A DNA stretch of 64,000 nucleotides from CAUZEO01 sp963578625 (GTDB taxonomy: Bacteria > Verrucomicrobiota > Kiritimatiellia > SLOV01). The stretch lies in the NCBI GenBank assembly GCA_963578625.1, contig CAUZEO010000002.1, positions 1 through 64,000 on the forward strand. The letters are read 5' to 3'. The position numbers and the translations under genes are program-made. Below are positions 18,862 through 27,928 of the stretch, piece after piece. The notes below the pieces were generated by a model. It did not search any database. It was not told the origin of the DNA and saw only the letters and a program-made list of their open reading frames with translations. The number at the start of each line of letters is the position of its first letter. Position 1 is the first letter of the stretch.

Positions 18862-20223
18862 CTAATGCCCATGACCGGCATGTGCGTCAAAGGTGCTGGT
18901 GACGATTGTCGCCTTGAGCTCGAATGCGCCCTTGGCCACGTAGCGCATGCCGGGCTGAAGCCCCACCACGATTTCAACATGTTCGCGGTCGGTTCGCCCC
19001 GTCTCTACCGGGATCGATTCGAAGCTGCCGTTGTGCTCGACAAACACGACGGACTCGCCCTCGATGCTCTGTACCGCGTCTTTCGGTACGACAACGGCCG
19101 CATTCTGATCCGAGGAGCTGATCAATCCGGTAACGAACGTTCCTGGAATCCAACGACCATCCGAGTTGTCCATGACAACGCGCGCAGTGGCGGTCCGTGT
19201 CGACTCCTCCACGAAAGGAGTTACCATAAAAACTTCTCCGCGCCCCTGCGCGCCGCCATACTCCGCATGAATTTCCACTGCTCCGCCTTTCCGAACGGTG
19301 GTTAGATTCTTGGTGTGGACGGCCAGGTTGATCCAGATGCTGCTCAAATCCACCAGGGTGAAAATATTCGAGGTGTCCTTGAGCGATTCGCCGAGGGAAA
19401 TGTGCTTTTCCGTAACCATACCGTCGATGGGCGATCGAACCTCATATCGAGTCATGGCTTCGCCATTCTCGCCATCCACTCTCCGAACTGCATCCTCTGA
19501 CAATCCGAGAGCATGGAGTTGGTGTTCAGCGGATCGTAGTTCAATTTTCGCTTCGGCCAGGGCCTGCTCGACATCCAGGAAATCCTGTTCCGAGGATATT
19601 TCCTGCTCGCGCAAAGCCGTTTCCCTCTGAAATTTCGTTTCCGCAAGGACTGCTCGTGCCTTCGCCGCGAGGAATTTTGCCTTGGCGTCAGCAATCTCCC
19701 TGCTGTCGATCACCGCCAACAGATCTCCTTTCGAAAGGTTCTCTCCGACCGATGCGGAAACCTGCCGCACGATCCCCGACACCCGGGGCACCATGTGGAC
19801 CACGTGGTCCTCATTAAATACGACCTCGCCAGGGAGGTTCACCTCGCTCCGGAGAATGCCCGCACCGGCGCGCCGGACCTTAATTCCGAACCGTTTCAGT
19901 TGCTTATCCGAGAGACGCAAGCCCTCGCCCTCATGATCGCCATGGCCATGGTCATCATGATCCTCATCTTCGGCACCTTCGCCGTCCGCGTGCGCGCTAT
20001 GATCAGACCCTTCGTGATCATCTTCTTCTTCGGCATGATCGTCATCCGTATGCGCATCATGATCGTGCCCTTCGTGATCATCATGTCCATCGCCCCGCGC
20101 ATTCCGATTGGGTTCTTCCGCAAATGCATCGCCGGCAGGGATCCTGGCGGGCCACATCTCAACGCCCAGGATCAGCATCGCTGCGAGTAATAGCGGGACA
20201 AAATTTCGTATCTTGAACTCCAT
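18862..20223 (-). CDS. RND membrane-fusion protein, CzcB/CusB type, with long His/Asp-rich insert
   Basis: The 453-residue periplasmic adaptor has an N-terminal anchor or signal helix. Residues about 40-105 form an unusually long His-Asp-Glu-rich segment with repeated HDDHEGHDHDAH-like blocks, a likely metal-binding antenna. The standard adaptor follows: barrel-sandwich hybrid (VHMVPRVSGIVRQVSASVGE), helical hairpin (about 195-260), and beta-barrel with YEVRSPIDGMVTEKHISLGE. The C-terminus again ends in His residues (FDAHAGHGH). It links the CzcA-like pump to the outer-membrane channel. The gene lies 14 bases upstream of the pump gene and 2 bases after the channel gene, so one operon is clear. 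Confidence 0.9.
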   Translation of the reverse strand: MEFKIRNFVPLLLAAMLILGVEMWPARIPAGDAFAEEPNRNARGDGHDDHEGHDHDAHTDDDHAEEEDDHEGSDHSAHADGEGAEDEDHDDHGHGDHEGEGLRLSDKQLKRFGIKVRRAGAGILRSEVNLPGEVVFNEDHVVHMVPRVSGIVRQVSASVGENLSKGDLLAVIDSREIADAKAKFLAAKARAVLAETKFQRETALREQEISSEQDFLDVEQALAEAKIELRSAEHQLHALGLSEDAVRRVDGENGEAMTRYEVRSPIDGMVTEKHISLGESLKDTSNIFTLVDLSSIWINLAVHTKNLTTVRKGGAVEIHAEYGGAQGRGEVFMVTPFVEESTRTATARVVMDNSDGRWIPGTFVTGLISSSDQNAAVVVPKDAVQSIEGESVVFVEHNGSFESIPVETGRTDREHVEIVVGLQPGMRYVAKGAFELKATIVTSTFDAHAGHGH

Positions 20224-20225
20224 GA

Positions 20226-21614
20226 TTAGTCCTCCGTAGAAGCGTTGATTAAATTCTCGATTCCGGTAGCGGTTACACTTTCGAGTTCGATAACGGCAGT
20301 GTGATATTCGGTAAGGGCGTCCAGAAGGCTTTGCTCGGCATGAATCAGGCTTCGCTGGGCATCGAGGACGTCCATATAACCGAATTTACCCTGCCGGTAT
20401 CCCTCCTGGGCCGCACTGAATGCAGCATTCATGGTCGGTAAAATTTTCCGTCGCAAGGCGGTAACTTTTGATAATGCTGCACGGAGCCGGGCGTGCGTGG
20501 CATCGGCTTCAACTGCAAGCGAAGCGTGGATCGATCTGCGCTCACTACCTGACCGCGCCAATTCATTTCCGGCCGCGGCAATTCCCCCTTGGTTCCGGTC
20601 GAATACAGGCAACGGCACGGCAATCCCGAATTTTATCGAATCCGTGTTATTCTCCTCAGACTGCTGATAGCCCACGAACGCTTCAAGATCAGGAATTCGC
20701 GCCGCCTTTTCCGCCGCCAATGCAATTTCTCTGAGTCTCCGTTCAGCGTCCAGGCGTGCCAGTTCCGGATTCTGTTGCACATGTGATCGCACGACTTGCA
20801 GGGACGGAACGGAAGAATGGATTTTGTCCAGATCACCTTCCAACAACTGGAAACTCACCTGTGATACTCCCCACATTGAGACCAATCCGCTTTGCGCGGT
20901 CTTGACGTCATTTTGCGCCTCGACTACAGCCAGGCGCGACAGTTCCAACTCTCCGGCCGCCTTCTTTTCCTGGAGCGGCGGCTCTTTCCCTGCTTTCACC
21001 CGTGCTTCAACTGCGCGCGACATCTCCTCCCCCAACGCGACAGCCGATTCGGCAAGCTCAAGCCGGCGCTGTGCCGCCTCCGCCGCGATGAAACGGCGTG
21101 CCGTTTCGGTAAAAACTTCCAGGCGGACACGTTCATAGTCCCACCCCGCTAGATTTCCTTCTGCTTCGGCCATCTGCTTACGCAACCGCCGCTTTCCACC
21201 CAACTCGAATAACTGACCCAGAGAAATACTCGTTTCCGCGGAGTCAAAGCCCAAACCTCCCCGATCGTATTCTTCGAGCTCGAGTTCGAGCTCAGGGTTG
21301 GAAAACACGCTTGCCTGGAGCAGGCGAGCTTCAGAGGCCCTGACATCCAGGGAAAACGCTTCCAACTCCGGATTGTGCAGAAGCGAGAGAGACAGCGCTT
21401 GATTCAGATCAACCGGCCCGGCTAAACGTTCCGGAACCGGCTCGACGAATCCAATCTCGCCCACGGAGTCCGGCCCGATGGTTCTATACGCGGCTCCCAA
21501 AGGGCGAGGCTCAGGTACCATTGAGACCCCGCGCTGCGAGGCGCAGCCGGCGAGGAGCCCCACGACCAGCACGCAAATCGAAACTCTACAGATCAGTTCA
21601 AATTTCAAGTACAT
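20226..21614 (-). CDS. Outer-membrane efflux channel, CzcC/TolC family
   Basis: The 462-residue lipoprotein-type outer-membrane factor has the signal ICVLVVGLLAGCAS with a lipobox cysteine. Two similar halves each carry long amphipathic helices. LDLNQALSLSLLHNPEL-like TolC sequence is visible at about 72-90, and KFGYMDVLDAQRSLIHAEQS near the end is the hallmark second-repeat motif. It forms the trimeric exit duct of the metal pump. It is the first of the three structural genes, preceded by the small His-rich gene at 21717. Confidence 0.9.
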   Translation of the reverse strand: MYLKFELICRVSICVLVVGLLAGCASQRGVSMVPEPRPLGAAYRTIGPDSVGEIGFVEPVPERLAGPVDLNQALSLSLLHNPELEAFSLDVRASEARLLQASVFSNPELELELEEYDRGGLGFDSAETSISLGQLFELGGKRRLRKQMAEAEGNLAGWDYERVRLEVFTETARRFIAAEAAQRRLELAESAVALGEEMSRAVEARVKAGKEPPLQEKKAAGELELSRLAVVEAQNDVKTAQSGLVSMWGVSQVSFQLLEGDLDKIHSSVPSLQVVRSHVQQNPELARLDAERRLREIALAAEKAARIPDLEAFVGYQQSEENNTDSIKFGIAVPLPVFDRNQGGIAAAGNELARSGSERRSIHASLAVEADATHARLRAALSKVTALRRKILPTMNAAFSAAQEGYRQGKFGYMDVLDAQRSLIHAEQSLLDALTEYHTAVIELESVTATGIENLINASTED

Positions 21615-21716
21615 TTACTTCTCGAAGGATTGAATTCAGATCGAAGCGGTAACTTCGAATGCGAAAGACAAAAGGAAGGCGCGAAGAACGACTGGCGCAC
21701 GCGAGGAAGGGGAATC

Positions 21717-22133
21717 CTACAGCCGAAGATTGACCACTAAGGGGTCAAAATCTAGAGGAGGAGATTCCAGGGAAACAGATGTGCATTGAAGACTTCGAGT
21801 GCGCACACCGGCAATCACCGTGAAATCCGAAAACGAAAGATTCACGAAGGTCCTGCTGTAATAGGGTTTGCAGGAAATCTCCTGATTCGAATGGTTCATA
21901 AAATGGTGCGAATGGGCGTGGTCGAACACGCATTGGTGCGATTCATTATGGTGGTCATGCTCCGCTTCCGAGTTTGAGCAATCAGGGTCCAGGAACCCTG
22001 ACGAGCAACCAATCGAAGCCCCCTCTGTAGCGTGAGGGCACAGAAGCAACAGGAAAACTGCCAAAACGGTTGGTCCGGTGCCCCAAATACGGAACCCAGA
22101 TCTGCTTTTATTCCGCATATTGAGATTAACCAT
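21717..22133 (-). CDS. Secreted His-rich protein leading the metal-efflux operon
   Basis: I start the protein at the Met at 22133 (another lies at 22118), just before a signal peptide whose core is TVLAVFLLLLCPHATEGA. The longer frame to 22256 adds 41 residues with no signal-like features. The mature part has cysteines (IGCSSGFLDPDC) and a metal-binding stretch HDHHNESHQCVFDHAHSHH. It lies 102 bases upstream of the channel gene on the same strand. By position and composition it resembles CzcI-type or periplasmic metal-sensing/chaperone proteins of other czc loci, but I see no true homology. Function inferred. Confidence 0.6.
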   Translation of the reverse strand: MVNLNMRNKSRSGFRIWGTGPTVLAVFLLLLCPHATEGASIGCSSGFLDPDCSNSEAEHDHHNESHQCVFDHAHSHHFMNHSNQEISCKPYYSRTFVNLSFSDFTVIAGVRTRSLQCTSVSLESPPLDFDPLVVNLRL

Positions 22134-22399
22134 ACTTTCTGCGGTCCGACTTGCAAGTGCGAAATCCTGAATCTGCAACTCGAGTCGAATCTCTCCGCGA
22201 CAGCTGTAACCAACGCTAGTCCCGTGCCAACTTCGAATACGATGACATCTATTCACTCATCAATTCATCCCGTAAACCACGATGTATTGTCTCGCTACCG
22301 ACACCCGGCGGCGGGGCGAGCGACTGAGTCAACTCTGCGCAATTCAACGTACTGGTTGTCCTGGCTCCCAGGGAGGATGGGCGACCCGATGCATGAAGT

Positions 22400-22487
<88 letters not shown>

Positions 22488-22616
22488 ATATTCGATTATT
22501 TACTTGTATAATAGCAAATTTATGACAATCGCACTGCCGACGATTAGCTCAGAAATGCCAGATGTAACGGGTTGTGTCACAGATTCTTCCAACAGTTATC
22601 AACCAAAGGTAACACC

Positions 22617-22928
22617 ATGCCGACCAGGAACGCTAGTAAGTACAGGGGAGTTACGATCAGGAGACGAACCAATTCCTGGCAAGTGGATTTTGGAACTACG
22701 AATGGCAAGCGGGTCCAGAGATCCTACCCGACCAAGCAGGACGCAAAGGAGGCGATTGACGACCACCTTGAGCACTTTATCAAGTCCCTATCCCCCTTCG
22801 ACAACAGGATCTCAATTCAAGAGAAAATTGAAGTAAACAGCAAATTGCGGAACGCTCGTCCCCTTCTTTCGCGCACGCGGCACGGTTTTCGTAGAGGCCG
22901 TGTTACGGAAATCTACGGTGACTTCTAG
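22617..22928 (+). CDS. Small AP2-like/integrase arm-binding domain protein, likely truncated integrase
   Basis: The 103-residue protein starts at an ATG with AAAGG seven bases upstream. Its first half, KYRGVTIRRRTNSWQVDFG then GKRVQRSYPTKQDAKEAIDD, matches the three-stranded AP2-like N-terminal DNA-binding domain of tyrosine recombinases and related phage proteins. The core-binding and catalytic domains (R..HxxR..Y) are absent, and the remaining 50 residues are basic but unrecognised. It lies 130 bases from tRNA-Ser, where an integrase gene is usually found. It may be a truncated integrase or a free-standing small DNA-binding protein. Confidence 0.55.
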   Translation: MPTRNASKYRGVTIRRRTNSWQVDFGTTNGKRVQRSYPTKQDAKEAIDDHLEHFIKSLSPFDNRISIQEKIEVNSKLRNARPLLSRTRHGFRRGRVTEIYGDF

Positions 22929-22938
22929 CTGCCTCTCG

Positions 22939-23076
22939 TTAGAGACCCGCCTTTGTGGACAGATCCTCCAGCTTGCACCGCAGCGCCTTCACCAACCGGA
23001 CAAGGCTGTCGATCGTGATGTTCTGCTCCCCACGCTCGATCTGGCCAATGTAGTTTCGGTGTACATCCGCGGAGGA
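22939..23076 (-). pseudogene. XRE-family helix-turn-helix remnant
   Basis: The open segment between stops reads SSADVHRNYIGQIERGEQN, then ITIDSLVRLVKALRCKLEDL. This is the recognition-helix half and following helices of an XRE/Cro repressor ('GVHRNYIGQIERGERNPT..tL.kiA.AL'). The first two helices and the start codon are missing, with a stop directly upstream in frame. It ends 11 bases from the integrase-like gene on the other strand. Probably the former regulator of the element. Confidence 0.65.
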
Positions 23077-23274
23077 TCATGGATTCCCTTATAGACTTAT
23101 CCTCTTTGTCACTCCATAATTCAATCAACAGCTCGCAGGGCAATGATCACACGGAGTGCTCGGGAGGATTACGGTACACTTACCAATACCCGCGATTGAC
23201 AAACTTCGCGATGGCGATTCTGATTGAATCAGAGTGCTTTCCCGCTCGTTGGAACAAGAAAGCAAACTTTTATC

Positions 23275-24390
23275 ATGAAGCTTCATCTACATAGAAGATG
23301 CGTTGTATGGGTCGTGCTTCTGATTGCACAACTGGATTCATCTGGAGCGATCGATTCGTCTCAGGTTCTCAAGTCGCTTGTATTAATCGAGACCGAAACG
23401 AATGCGGGTAAAACATCGGGGACCGGTTTCTTCCTGCGCGATCAAGATGAAGTCTATCTCGTAACAAATCAACACATCATATTCGGCGCACGCGAAGCCA
23501 AATTCTATTCCATATTCGGCACCGAGCCGAAATTGCGTTCGTTCGAGTTTTCATTACACCAGGACTTAGTCCGCTTCCATGTGGCCAGTGAGCACCTTGA
23601 TCCGCGAATCGTCCCATTATCACTCGTTGGCGGTTCGATAGCCATAAATGATCCCGTTACCGTTTACGGCAATAGCGAGGGTGGAAAAGTGGCAACAGAA
23701 ATCAAGGGGAAGATACTTGGAGTGGGGCCAGACGTTATTGAGACCGATGCTGGTTTCGTTTCTGGAAATAGCGGAAGCCCGGTGCTGAACAAAGATGGTC
23801 AAGTTGTCGCCGTAGCAACATATGCCATCCATCCAGAATTTGATGACTGGATTAAAAAAGGGACACGCTTTGAGAATGTGCGCAGGTTCGGCGTAAGAGT
23901 TGCTGGGCAGGACTGGCAGAAGGTCTCTCCTAATTCATATCTAAAGGCCACCAGAGAGATCGCTGATATTCAGAAATTTCTTAATGAAGTTGAGCACATT
24001 ATATTTGGATCGCTGAATAAAGATTCGATTGCCATTGAGACAACCAATTTTATCGAGGGGTACAAATTAGACATAGGGCTAAAGAGGTACAGTGATCCTG
24101 AGTGGGCGCAGCGAGTTGAAAATTTTTGTCGTATGTTTATTTTCGAGGAGAGAAAACTTTTCCCAGATAGATATGGAACAAAATTTAGCGAGAGTAGTAA
24201 GCGTCGCGTCCTTAGGCGATCAGGGACACGACTCAAGAATATGATCGCAGCCGCTCAAAAATCGCTTCGCGATCTGCGGATGCCGGGTAAGTACTTGCAA
24301 GGACGTGTCACCGAAGTAAATGAACATGCCGAAATACTGAAAAAGTACGTAGCGCATACTGCCTTCTTTCGATTCGCGGAACAGCAGTAA
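23275..24390 (+). CDS. Secreted trypsin-like serine protease
   Basis: The 371-residue protein has a signal peptide (KLHLHRRCVVWVVLLIAQLD...GA). I chose Met 23275 rather than 23224 because the signal begins there. The chymotrypsin-fold domain holds His in VYLVTNQHIIFG, Asp in LHQDLVRFHV and the nucleophile in FVSGNSGSPVLNKDG, so the triad is complete. After about residue 200 comes a helical C-terminal region of about 170 residues with no recognised domain. Codon choice is markedly more AT-rich than in neighbours, which suggests horizontal origin as cargo of the tRNA-Ser element. It has no partner genes. The role could be defence, toxin processing or nutrient use; the sequence does not say. Confidence 0.75.
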   Translation: MKLHLHRRCVVWVVLLIAQLDSSGAIDSSQVLKSLVLIETETNAGKTSGTGFFLRDQDEVYLVTNQHIIFGAREAKFYSIFGTEPKLRSFEFSLHQDLVRFHVASEHLDPRIVPLSLVGGSIAINDPVTVYGNSEGGKVATEIKGKILGVGPDVIETDAGFVSGNSGSPVLNKDGQVVAVATYAIHPEFDDWIKKGTRFENVRRFGVRVAGQDWQKVSPNSYLKATREIADIQKFLNEVEHIIFGSLNKDSIAIETTNFIEGYKLDIGLKRYSDPEWAQRVENFCRMFIFEERKLFPDRYGTKFSESSKRRVLRRSGTRLKNMIAAAQKSLRDLRMPGKYLQGRVTEVNEHAEILKKYVAHTAFFRFAEQQ

Positions 24391-24670
24391 TGCGGACGAG
24401 GCGGGAACCGACATGACGGATCCCAGCAGCCTTTTCGCCTTGGATGTTGGGACTGCGGAGCCGGGCACGGACGCCGTCGTCGTATCCTGGGATACGGTTG
24501 GGGGGAGGGTCTACACCCTGAAACACACCACCAATCTCCTTAATGTGGGAAGTAGCAGTGTTCCGGGATTCGTAAATGAGCCCGGATCGGGCGGCGAAAT
24601 GAGCTACACTAACCTGGCCCCTACCGGTGTCGATTTTCACTGGGTTATCGTCGAACGTCCTGGAGAGTAG
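24371..24670 (+). pseudogene. C-terminal tail of a large PVC-type secreted protein
   Basis: In the frame overlapping the protease stop, the sequence reads SNADEAGTDMTDPSSLFALD, then VVVSWDTVGGRVYTLKHTTN and a terminal segment ending at 24670. This matches the tail of PVC secreted proteins: a 'NADEyiAGTDPTDpsS' calcium-binding-like strip followed by a short beta domain 'v.W....grtY.l..ttnL'. Everything upstream is absent, so it is a scrap. It sits on the host side in style but inside the tRNA-repeat interval. Confidence 0.5.
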
Positions 24671-24971
24671 AAAATCCTGCGCAGGACACTGACGGCTCTC
24701 GAGTCGCCGAAGTCCGAATCAACCGAGTATTCAAGGGGTCACGCCGCACTCAGGGACCGATATTGATGGGACCCGGTGCGATCCATCCCGACCCCCTCCC
24801 TATCCGGCATCATCGAAGTGTCATTGATGCAAAAAGTGTAACTCATTTGTAACGTGTTGAAGCGCCCGTATGGGTCGATAATGCCCTCATGCGTCCGATT
24901 GGACAATCTGGCAATATAGTGCGGCCGACGTAATTAGAGCAAATGGAACGGGTTACGAAACACGCAGATGT
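24671..24971. other. Non-coding stretch at the right end of the element
   Basis: About 300 bases in which I see no gene, RNA or clear repeat before the second tRNA-Ser copy. Confidence 0.4.
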
Positions 24972-25012
24972 GGTTTTCAAAACCGGTGCATTCGTCCACT
25001 CTGCCACCCTCC
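24972..25012. repeat. Right copy of the tRNA-Ser 5' half (possible att remnant)
   Basis: Forty-one bases match 22446-22487 in direct orientation, with one substitution and one missing base. No T-arm or 3' acceptor follows, so this is not a functional tRNA. It marks the far boundary of the proposed integrated remnant. Confidence 0.65.
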
Positions 25013-25192
25013 TTCGTAATATTTTTTGACTTTCTTAAGTTTTTCTAACTCTTGGATTGATTTTTCACGCACATCACGGTGAATAGCGAGGTGCAAAATG
25101 GCCAAAAGATCGACGAAATCCTCTGTGAAACACCGCCCCACGATACGCCAGCGAACCGTCAAATACAAAGCCAAAGCCGACCCATCGGCTAT

Positions 25193-25920
25193 TCAGAATA
25201 GCTCTGCGATCTTCACCGTCGATCTCGGCAAGGTTGATGGTAGACAGCTTGCGACGCGGATTTCCCGTCCCCATTTGTCTAACTCAATGTCGCAATGTTT
25301 GCAGGAGAATCCACCCCACAAGGCCATATTCTTGCTCTTGGGCCAACGTATTTTGGGAAAGACTTTCCGCACTGCGGGCAAAAACGATCCGGGATGCTTA
25401 CTCCATGTCCGCACTCGGGTTGGTTCAATCGTTCGAGTTTGTCCGTCCGCCTTGATTCGATAGTGCCCAGTGATGGGAAACTCAAACAGTCGGTCTTCCT
25501 CTTGGACTCCACCGCCGATGTCGTGGATTACAAACGGAACGCGAGTTGTTGTCCTCCTGTCGCTCACAATCATGATATGAGGTCGGTTGCCAGCGACCGT
25601 GCAGGTAACAAGATCTCCCGGCAGGTAATCCGCTGGCTTCTGGCTCAAGCTCACGGAATACCCGCGGCGTTCGAAATAGGTTTTTAAATTGGGCACACGC
25701 CGGTGGTCGATGTTTCGGTCCGGCCTCTTCAGTCCCCATATCGTCGGGTACTGAGAAAATCCCCTATTCATGTCTTCATGAACGAGCCTTTGCAGGTCCA
25801 CATTTAGAGCTTCGCGCAAGGCGCGTACGACAACGTCAGTACACACCCCTCGTTCGATCGGCAAGGTTGCACTGCTGTCTACTTGGCGCAGACTTTCTGC
25901 TCCGTCGTCAAATCGAACGA
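25193..25920 (-). pseudogene. DUF1287 protein, N-terminally truncated, with frameshifted zinc-ribbon tail
   Basis: The core matches DUF1287, a secreted NlpC/P60-like fold: PIERGVCTDVVVRALREAL, then LVHEDMNRGFSQYPTIWGL, RPDRNIDHRRVPNL, PADYLPGDLVT, PHIMIVSDR and FPITGHYR. The usual 60-80 upstream residues with signal peptide and the YPxGDVP motif are missing; a stop lies about 23 codons upstream of the first core residue. After FPITGHYR, one frame gives CGHGVSIPDRFCPQCGKSFP and another gives GGFSCKHCDIELDKWGREI, two halves of a zinc-ribbon module that would join only with frameshifts. The truncated end abuts the broken radical SAM gene. Confidence 0.6.
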
Positions 25921-25951
25921 TTCAGATAACGTCAAGGTCCTCCGGCGCACG

Positions 25952-26444
25952 TCAGTGCGTCCGCGAGCGGCCTCTAATGGTGAGATCGAAGGACCCGTCA
26001 ACGCGGCGAAACTCGTCGTGCTTCAAGGCATTCGGTCCGTCGATGCTGAAGGCCAACTGGTCGATGCCCGCATCCTTGATCGAGCGGATGCGATCAAGGG
26101 TAAGACACGGCGTGCCGGCGGGAATGGTTCCCATTCGCAGGCCCACGCTCTTGCCGTGCATGATCAGCGCCTCGAGATCGTCCCGTTGGATGGGATCCCC
26201 CCGGTGAGGACCACGATGGGCGTCCCCATCGCCTTGATTCGATCCAGAAGTTGCTTTCCTTCCGGCAGAGTCCGTTCGCAGGGATCCAGCCAATGATGGC
26301 GGCGGCGTGGCAGTGCTGGCAGGCCAGTTCACAGGAGCGGGTGACTGCCCAGATCACCCGCAATGGGACCTGGGCGAAATCGACCGAAAAGCTCATGGAC
26401 CGGCGTTTGCCGACACCGACGGGGGGATGGCCAGGGTGATTCAT
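25952..26444 (-). pseudogene. Radical SAM/SPASM protein remnant of the haem operon
   Basis: The gene starts at an ATG overlapping the hemY stop (26441-26444). It reads FAQVPLRVIWAVTRSCELAC, giving the CxxxCxxC cluster site (CELACQHC). A frameshift near 26280 leads to PEGKQLLDRIKAMGTPIVVL, a second at the G-run near 26200 restores GGDPIQRDDLEALI, and then come TPCLTLDRIRSIKDAGIDQL and FSIDGPNALKHDEFR. It ends at about 25950 after roughly 160 of an expected 380-400 residues. The blocks match the TIGR04053-type radical SAM/SPASM family, often found beside late haem genes. With two frameshifts and no C-terminus it cannot make an active enzyme as read. Confidence 0.65.
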
Positions 26445-27928
26445 ACGGTCCTCCTATCCACCGGTAAGCCCGCTGACTCGCCCCGTTCCCGGGGCTCCCG
26501 CGCAGACGCGGATGCCGAGGAATCGGCGGTGTCCCGGAGGAGCCGGTCGACGACGTTGAGCGCGCTCTCAATGCAATCGGGGATCCCGATGCCCCGATAT
26601 GAACTCCCGGCGAGGTAGATCCCGGACAAGCGCCGAACCCGCTCCTCCACTGCGGCCACGCGTTCCAGGTGCCCCACGTCGTATTGCGGATTTCCCTTCG
26701 GCCACCGGAACAGCTTCTCGATCACCGGCTCGCAGCGGATTTTCATCAGGTCGGACAGTTCGTCCAGGACCAGGCGCCGGATTTCCTCATCGGACTTCTC
26801 GGCCACCGGCTCCTGCCTCGCTCCACCCACGAACACGCGCACCAGCGCCATCCCTTCCGGAGCCCGGAAAGAAAACTTCGTGGAGGACCAGGTGCAGGCC
26901 AGGATGTTTCGTTGTTCCCGATGCGGCACCATGAACCCAAACCCATCGAACGGCGGGACCCCACGAAGATCCGAACAGCGAAAGCCCAGCGACAAGGTGG
27001 CCGAGGATACGCTGCGGACGGCACGCAGTGCATCGGCCAATTTTTCATCGTGTGGGGCCAGGAGACCGGCCGCGACATCGGCCGGCGCCGCCAGGACCAC
27101 AGCGTCGGTGCGGAGGGGGACCTCATCCGCCGTGAGGACTTCATACCCGTCCGGGATGCGGCGCAGCCCAGTGACCTTTTCACCCGTCCGGATATCGCCG
27201 GTGAGGTTGGAGGCCAAGCGCTCGGTCAGGGTCTGCATGCCATCCCGGAAGCTCATGAACAAGGGCGGCGGCGGCGGCTGGCCCGCCCGGGCCTTGCGGG
27301 CCCGGGTGAGACCCCGGATCAGGCTGCCGTGCTCTTGTTCGACGTCCGCGAACATGGGGTAGGTGGCCCGCAGGCTCAGCGATTCCGGGTCGGCGACGTG
27401 GATGCCGGCCATGATGGGGCCCGCCATCGCCTCCAGGGCTTCCCGTCCGAACCGGCGGCGCACGAAATCGCCAATACTTTCGTCGTCCGTGCCGGTGCGA
27501 CGGGGGATCACCAGGTCCATGGCGACGCGCAGTTTTCCCGCCGGGCTGAGCAGCGGCGTCCGTACGAACGGTCCCCACTTCGTGGGCACGGCAAGGCGGA
27601 AGCCCGCCGGCAGGAGAACCAGGCGTCCCTTGCGCACGACGTATACTTTTTGAGCGGCTTCGTTGCAGGGGATCAACCGATCGGCGAGATCCAGGTCCCG
27701 GCAGAGTTGGAGGCCCCACGGTTTTTGGGTGATGAAGGAATCGGGGCCTCCCTCGATGACGAACCCGTCCCGCCGAAGGGTTCGTACTTTGCCTCCCAGC
27801 CATGAGCCCGCCTCCAGCAGGGTGTACGCGATGGAGATTCCCTCCTCCGCACTTTTTCGCTGCAAGTAATAGGCCACCGACAGTCCGGCAATGCCTCCAC
27901 CCACGATCGTTACGTGCCGAATCGCCAT
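26441..27928 (-). CDS. hemY: HemY-type (copro)protoporphyrinogen oxidase
   Basis: This FAD flavoenzyme of about 495 residues oxidises coproporphyrinogen III or protoporphyrinogen IX by six electrons with O2. The start at 27928 gives the dinucleotide fold RHVTIVGGGIAGLSVAYYLQ at the extreme N-terminus; the longer frame to 28051 has no homology. Other marks are LLEAGSWLGGKVRTLRRDGF, VIEGGPDSFI and a C-terminal YLAGSSYRGIGIPDCIESAL. The ATG overlaps the hemH stop by one base (TAATG), so translation is coupled. With the ferrochelatase it fits the coproporphyrin-dependent route (CgoX), but HemQ/ChdC is not in the window, so the substrate is uncertain. Confidence 0.9.
   Translation of the reverse strand: MAIRHVTIVGGGIAGLSVAYYLQRKSAEEGISIAYTLLEAGSWLGGKVRTLRRDGFVIEGGPDSFITQKPWGLQLCRDLDLADRLIPCNEAAQKVYVVRKGRLVLLPAGFRLAVPTKWGPFVRTPLLSPAGKLRVAMDLVIPRRTGTDDESIGDFVRRRFGREALEAMAGPIMAGIHVADPESLSLRATYPMFADVEQEHGSLIRGLTRARKARAGQPPPPPLFMSFRDGMQTLTERLASNLTGDIRTGEKVTGLRRIPDGYEVLTADEVPLRTDAVVLAAPADVAAGLLAPHDEKLADALRAVRSVSSATLSLGFRCSDLRGVPPFDGFGFMVPHREQRNILACTWSSTKFSFRAPEGMALVRVFVGGARQEPVAEKSDEEIRRLVLDELSDLMKIRCEPVIEKLFRWPKGNPQYDVGHLERVAAVEERVRRLSGIYLAGSSYRGIGIPDCIESALNVVDRLLRDTADSSASASAREPRERGESAGLPVDRRTV

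Noticed and set aside
20100..20162. Met/Ile/Arg-rich antisense frames over the His-rich part of the membrane-fusion gene
   Set aside because: Alternate-frame reading of a CAT/GAC-rich repeat; the sense frame is the conserved adaptor.
26669..27805. 378-codon plus-strand open frame opposite hemY
   Set aside because: It exists because of high GC and codon bias; its translation has no motif, while the minus strand is clear HemY.
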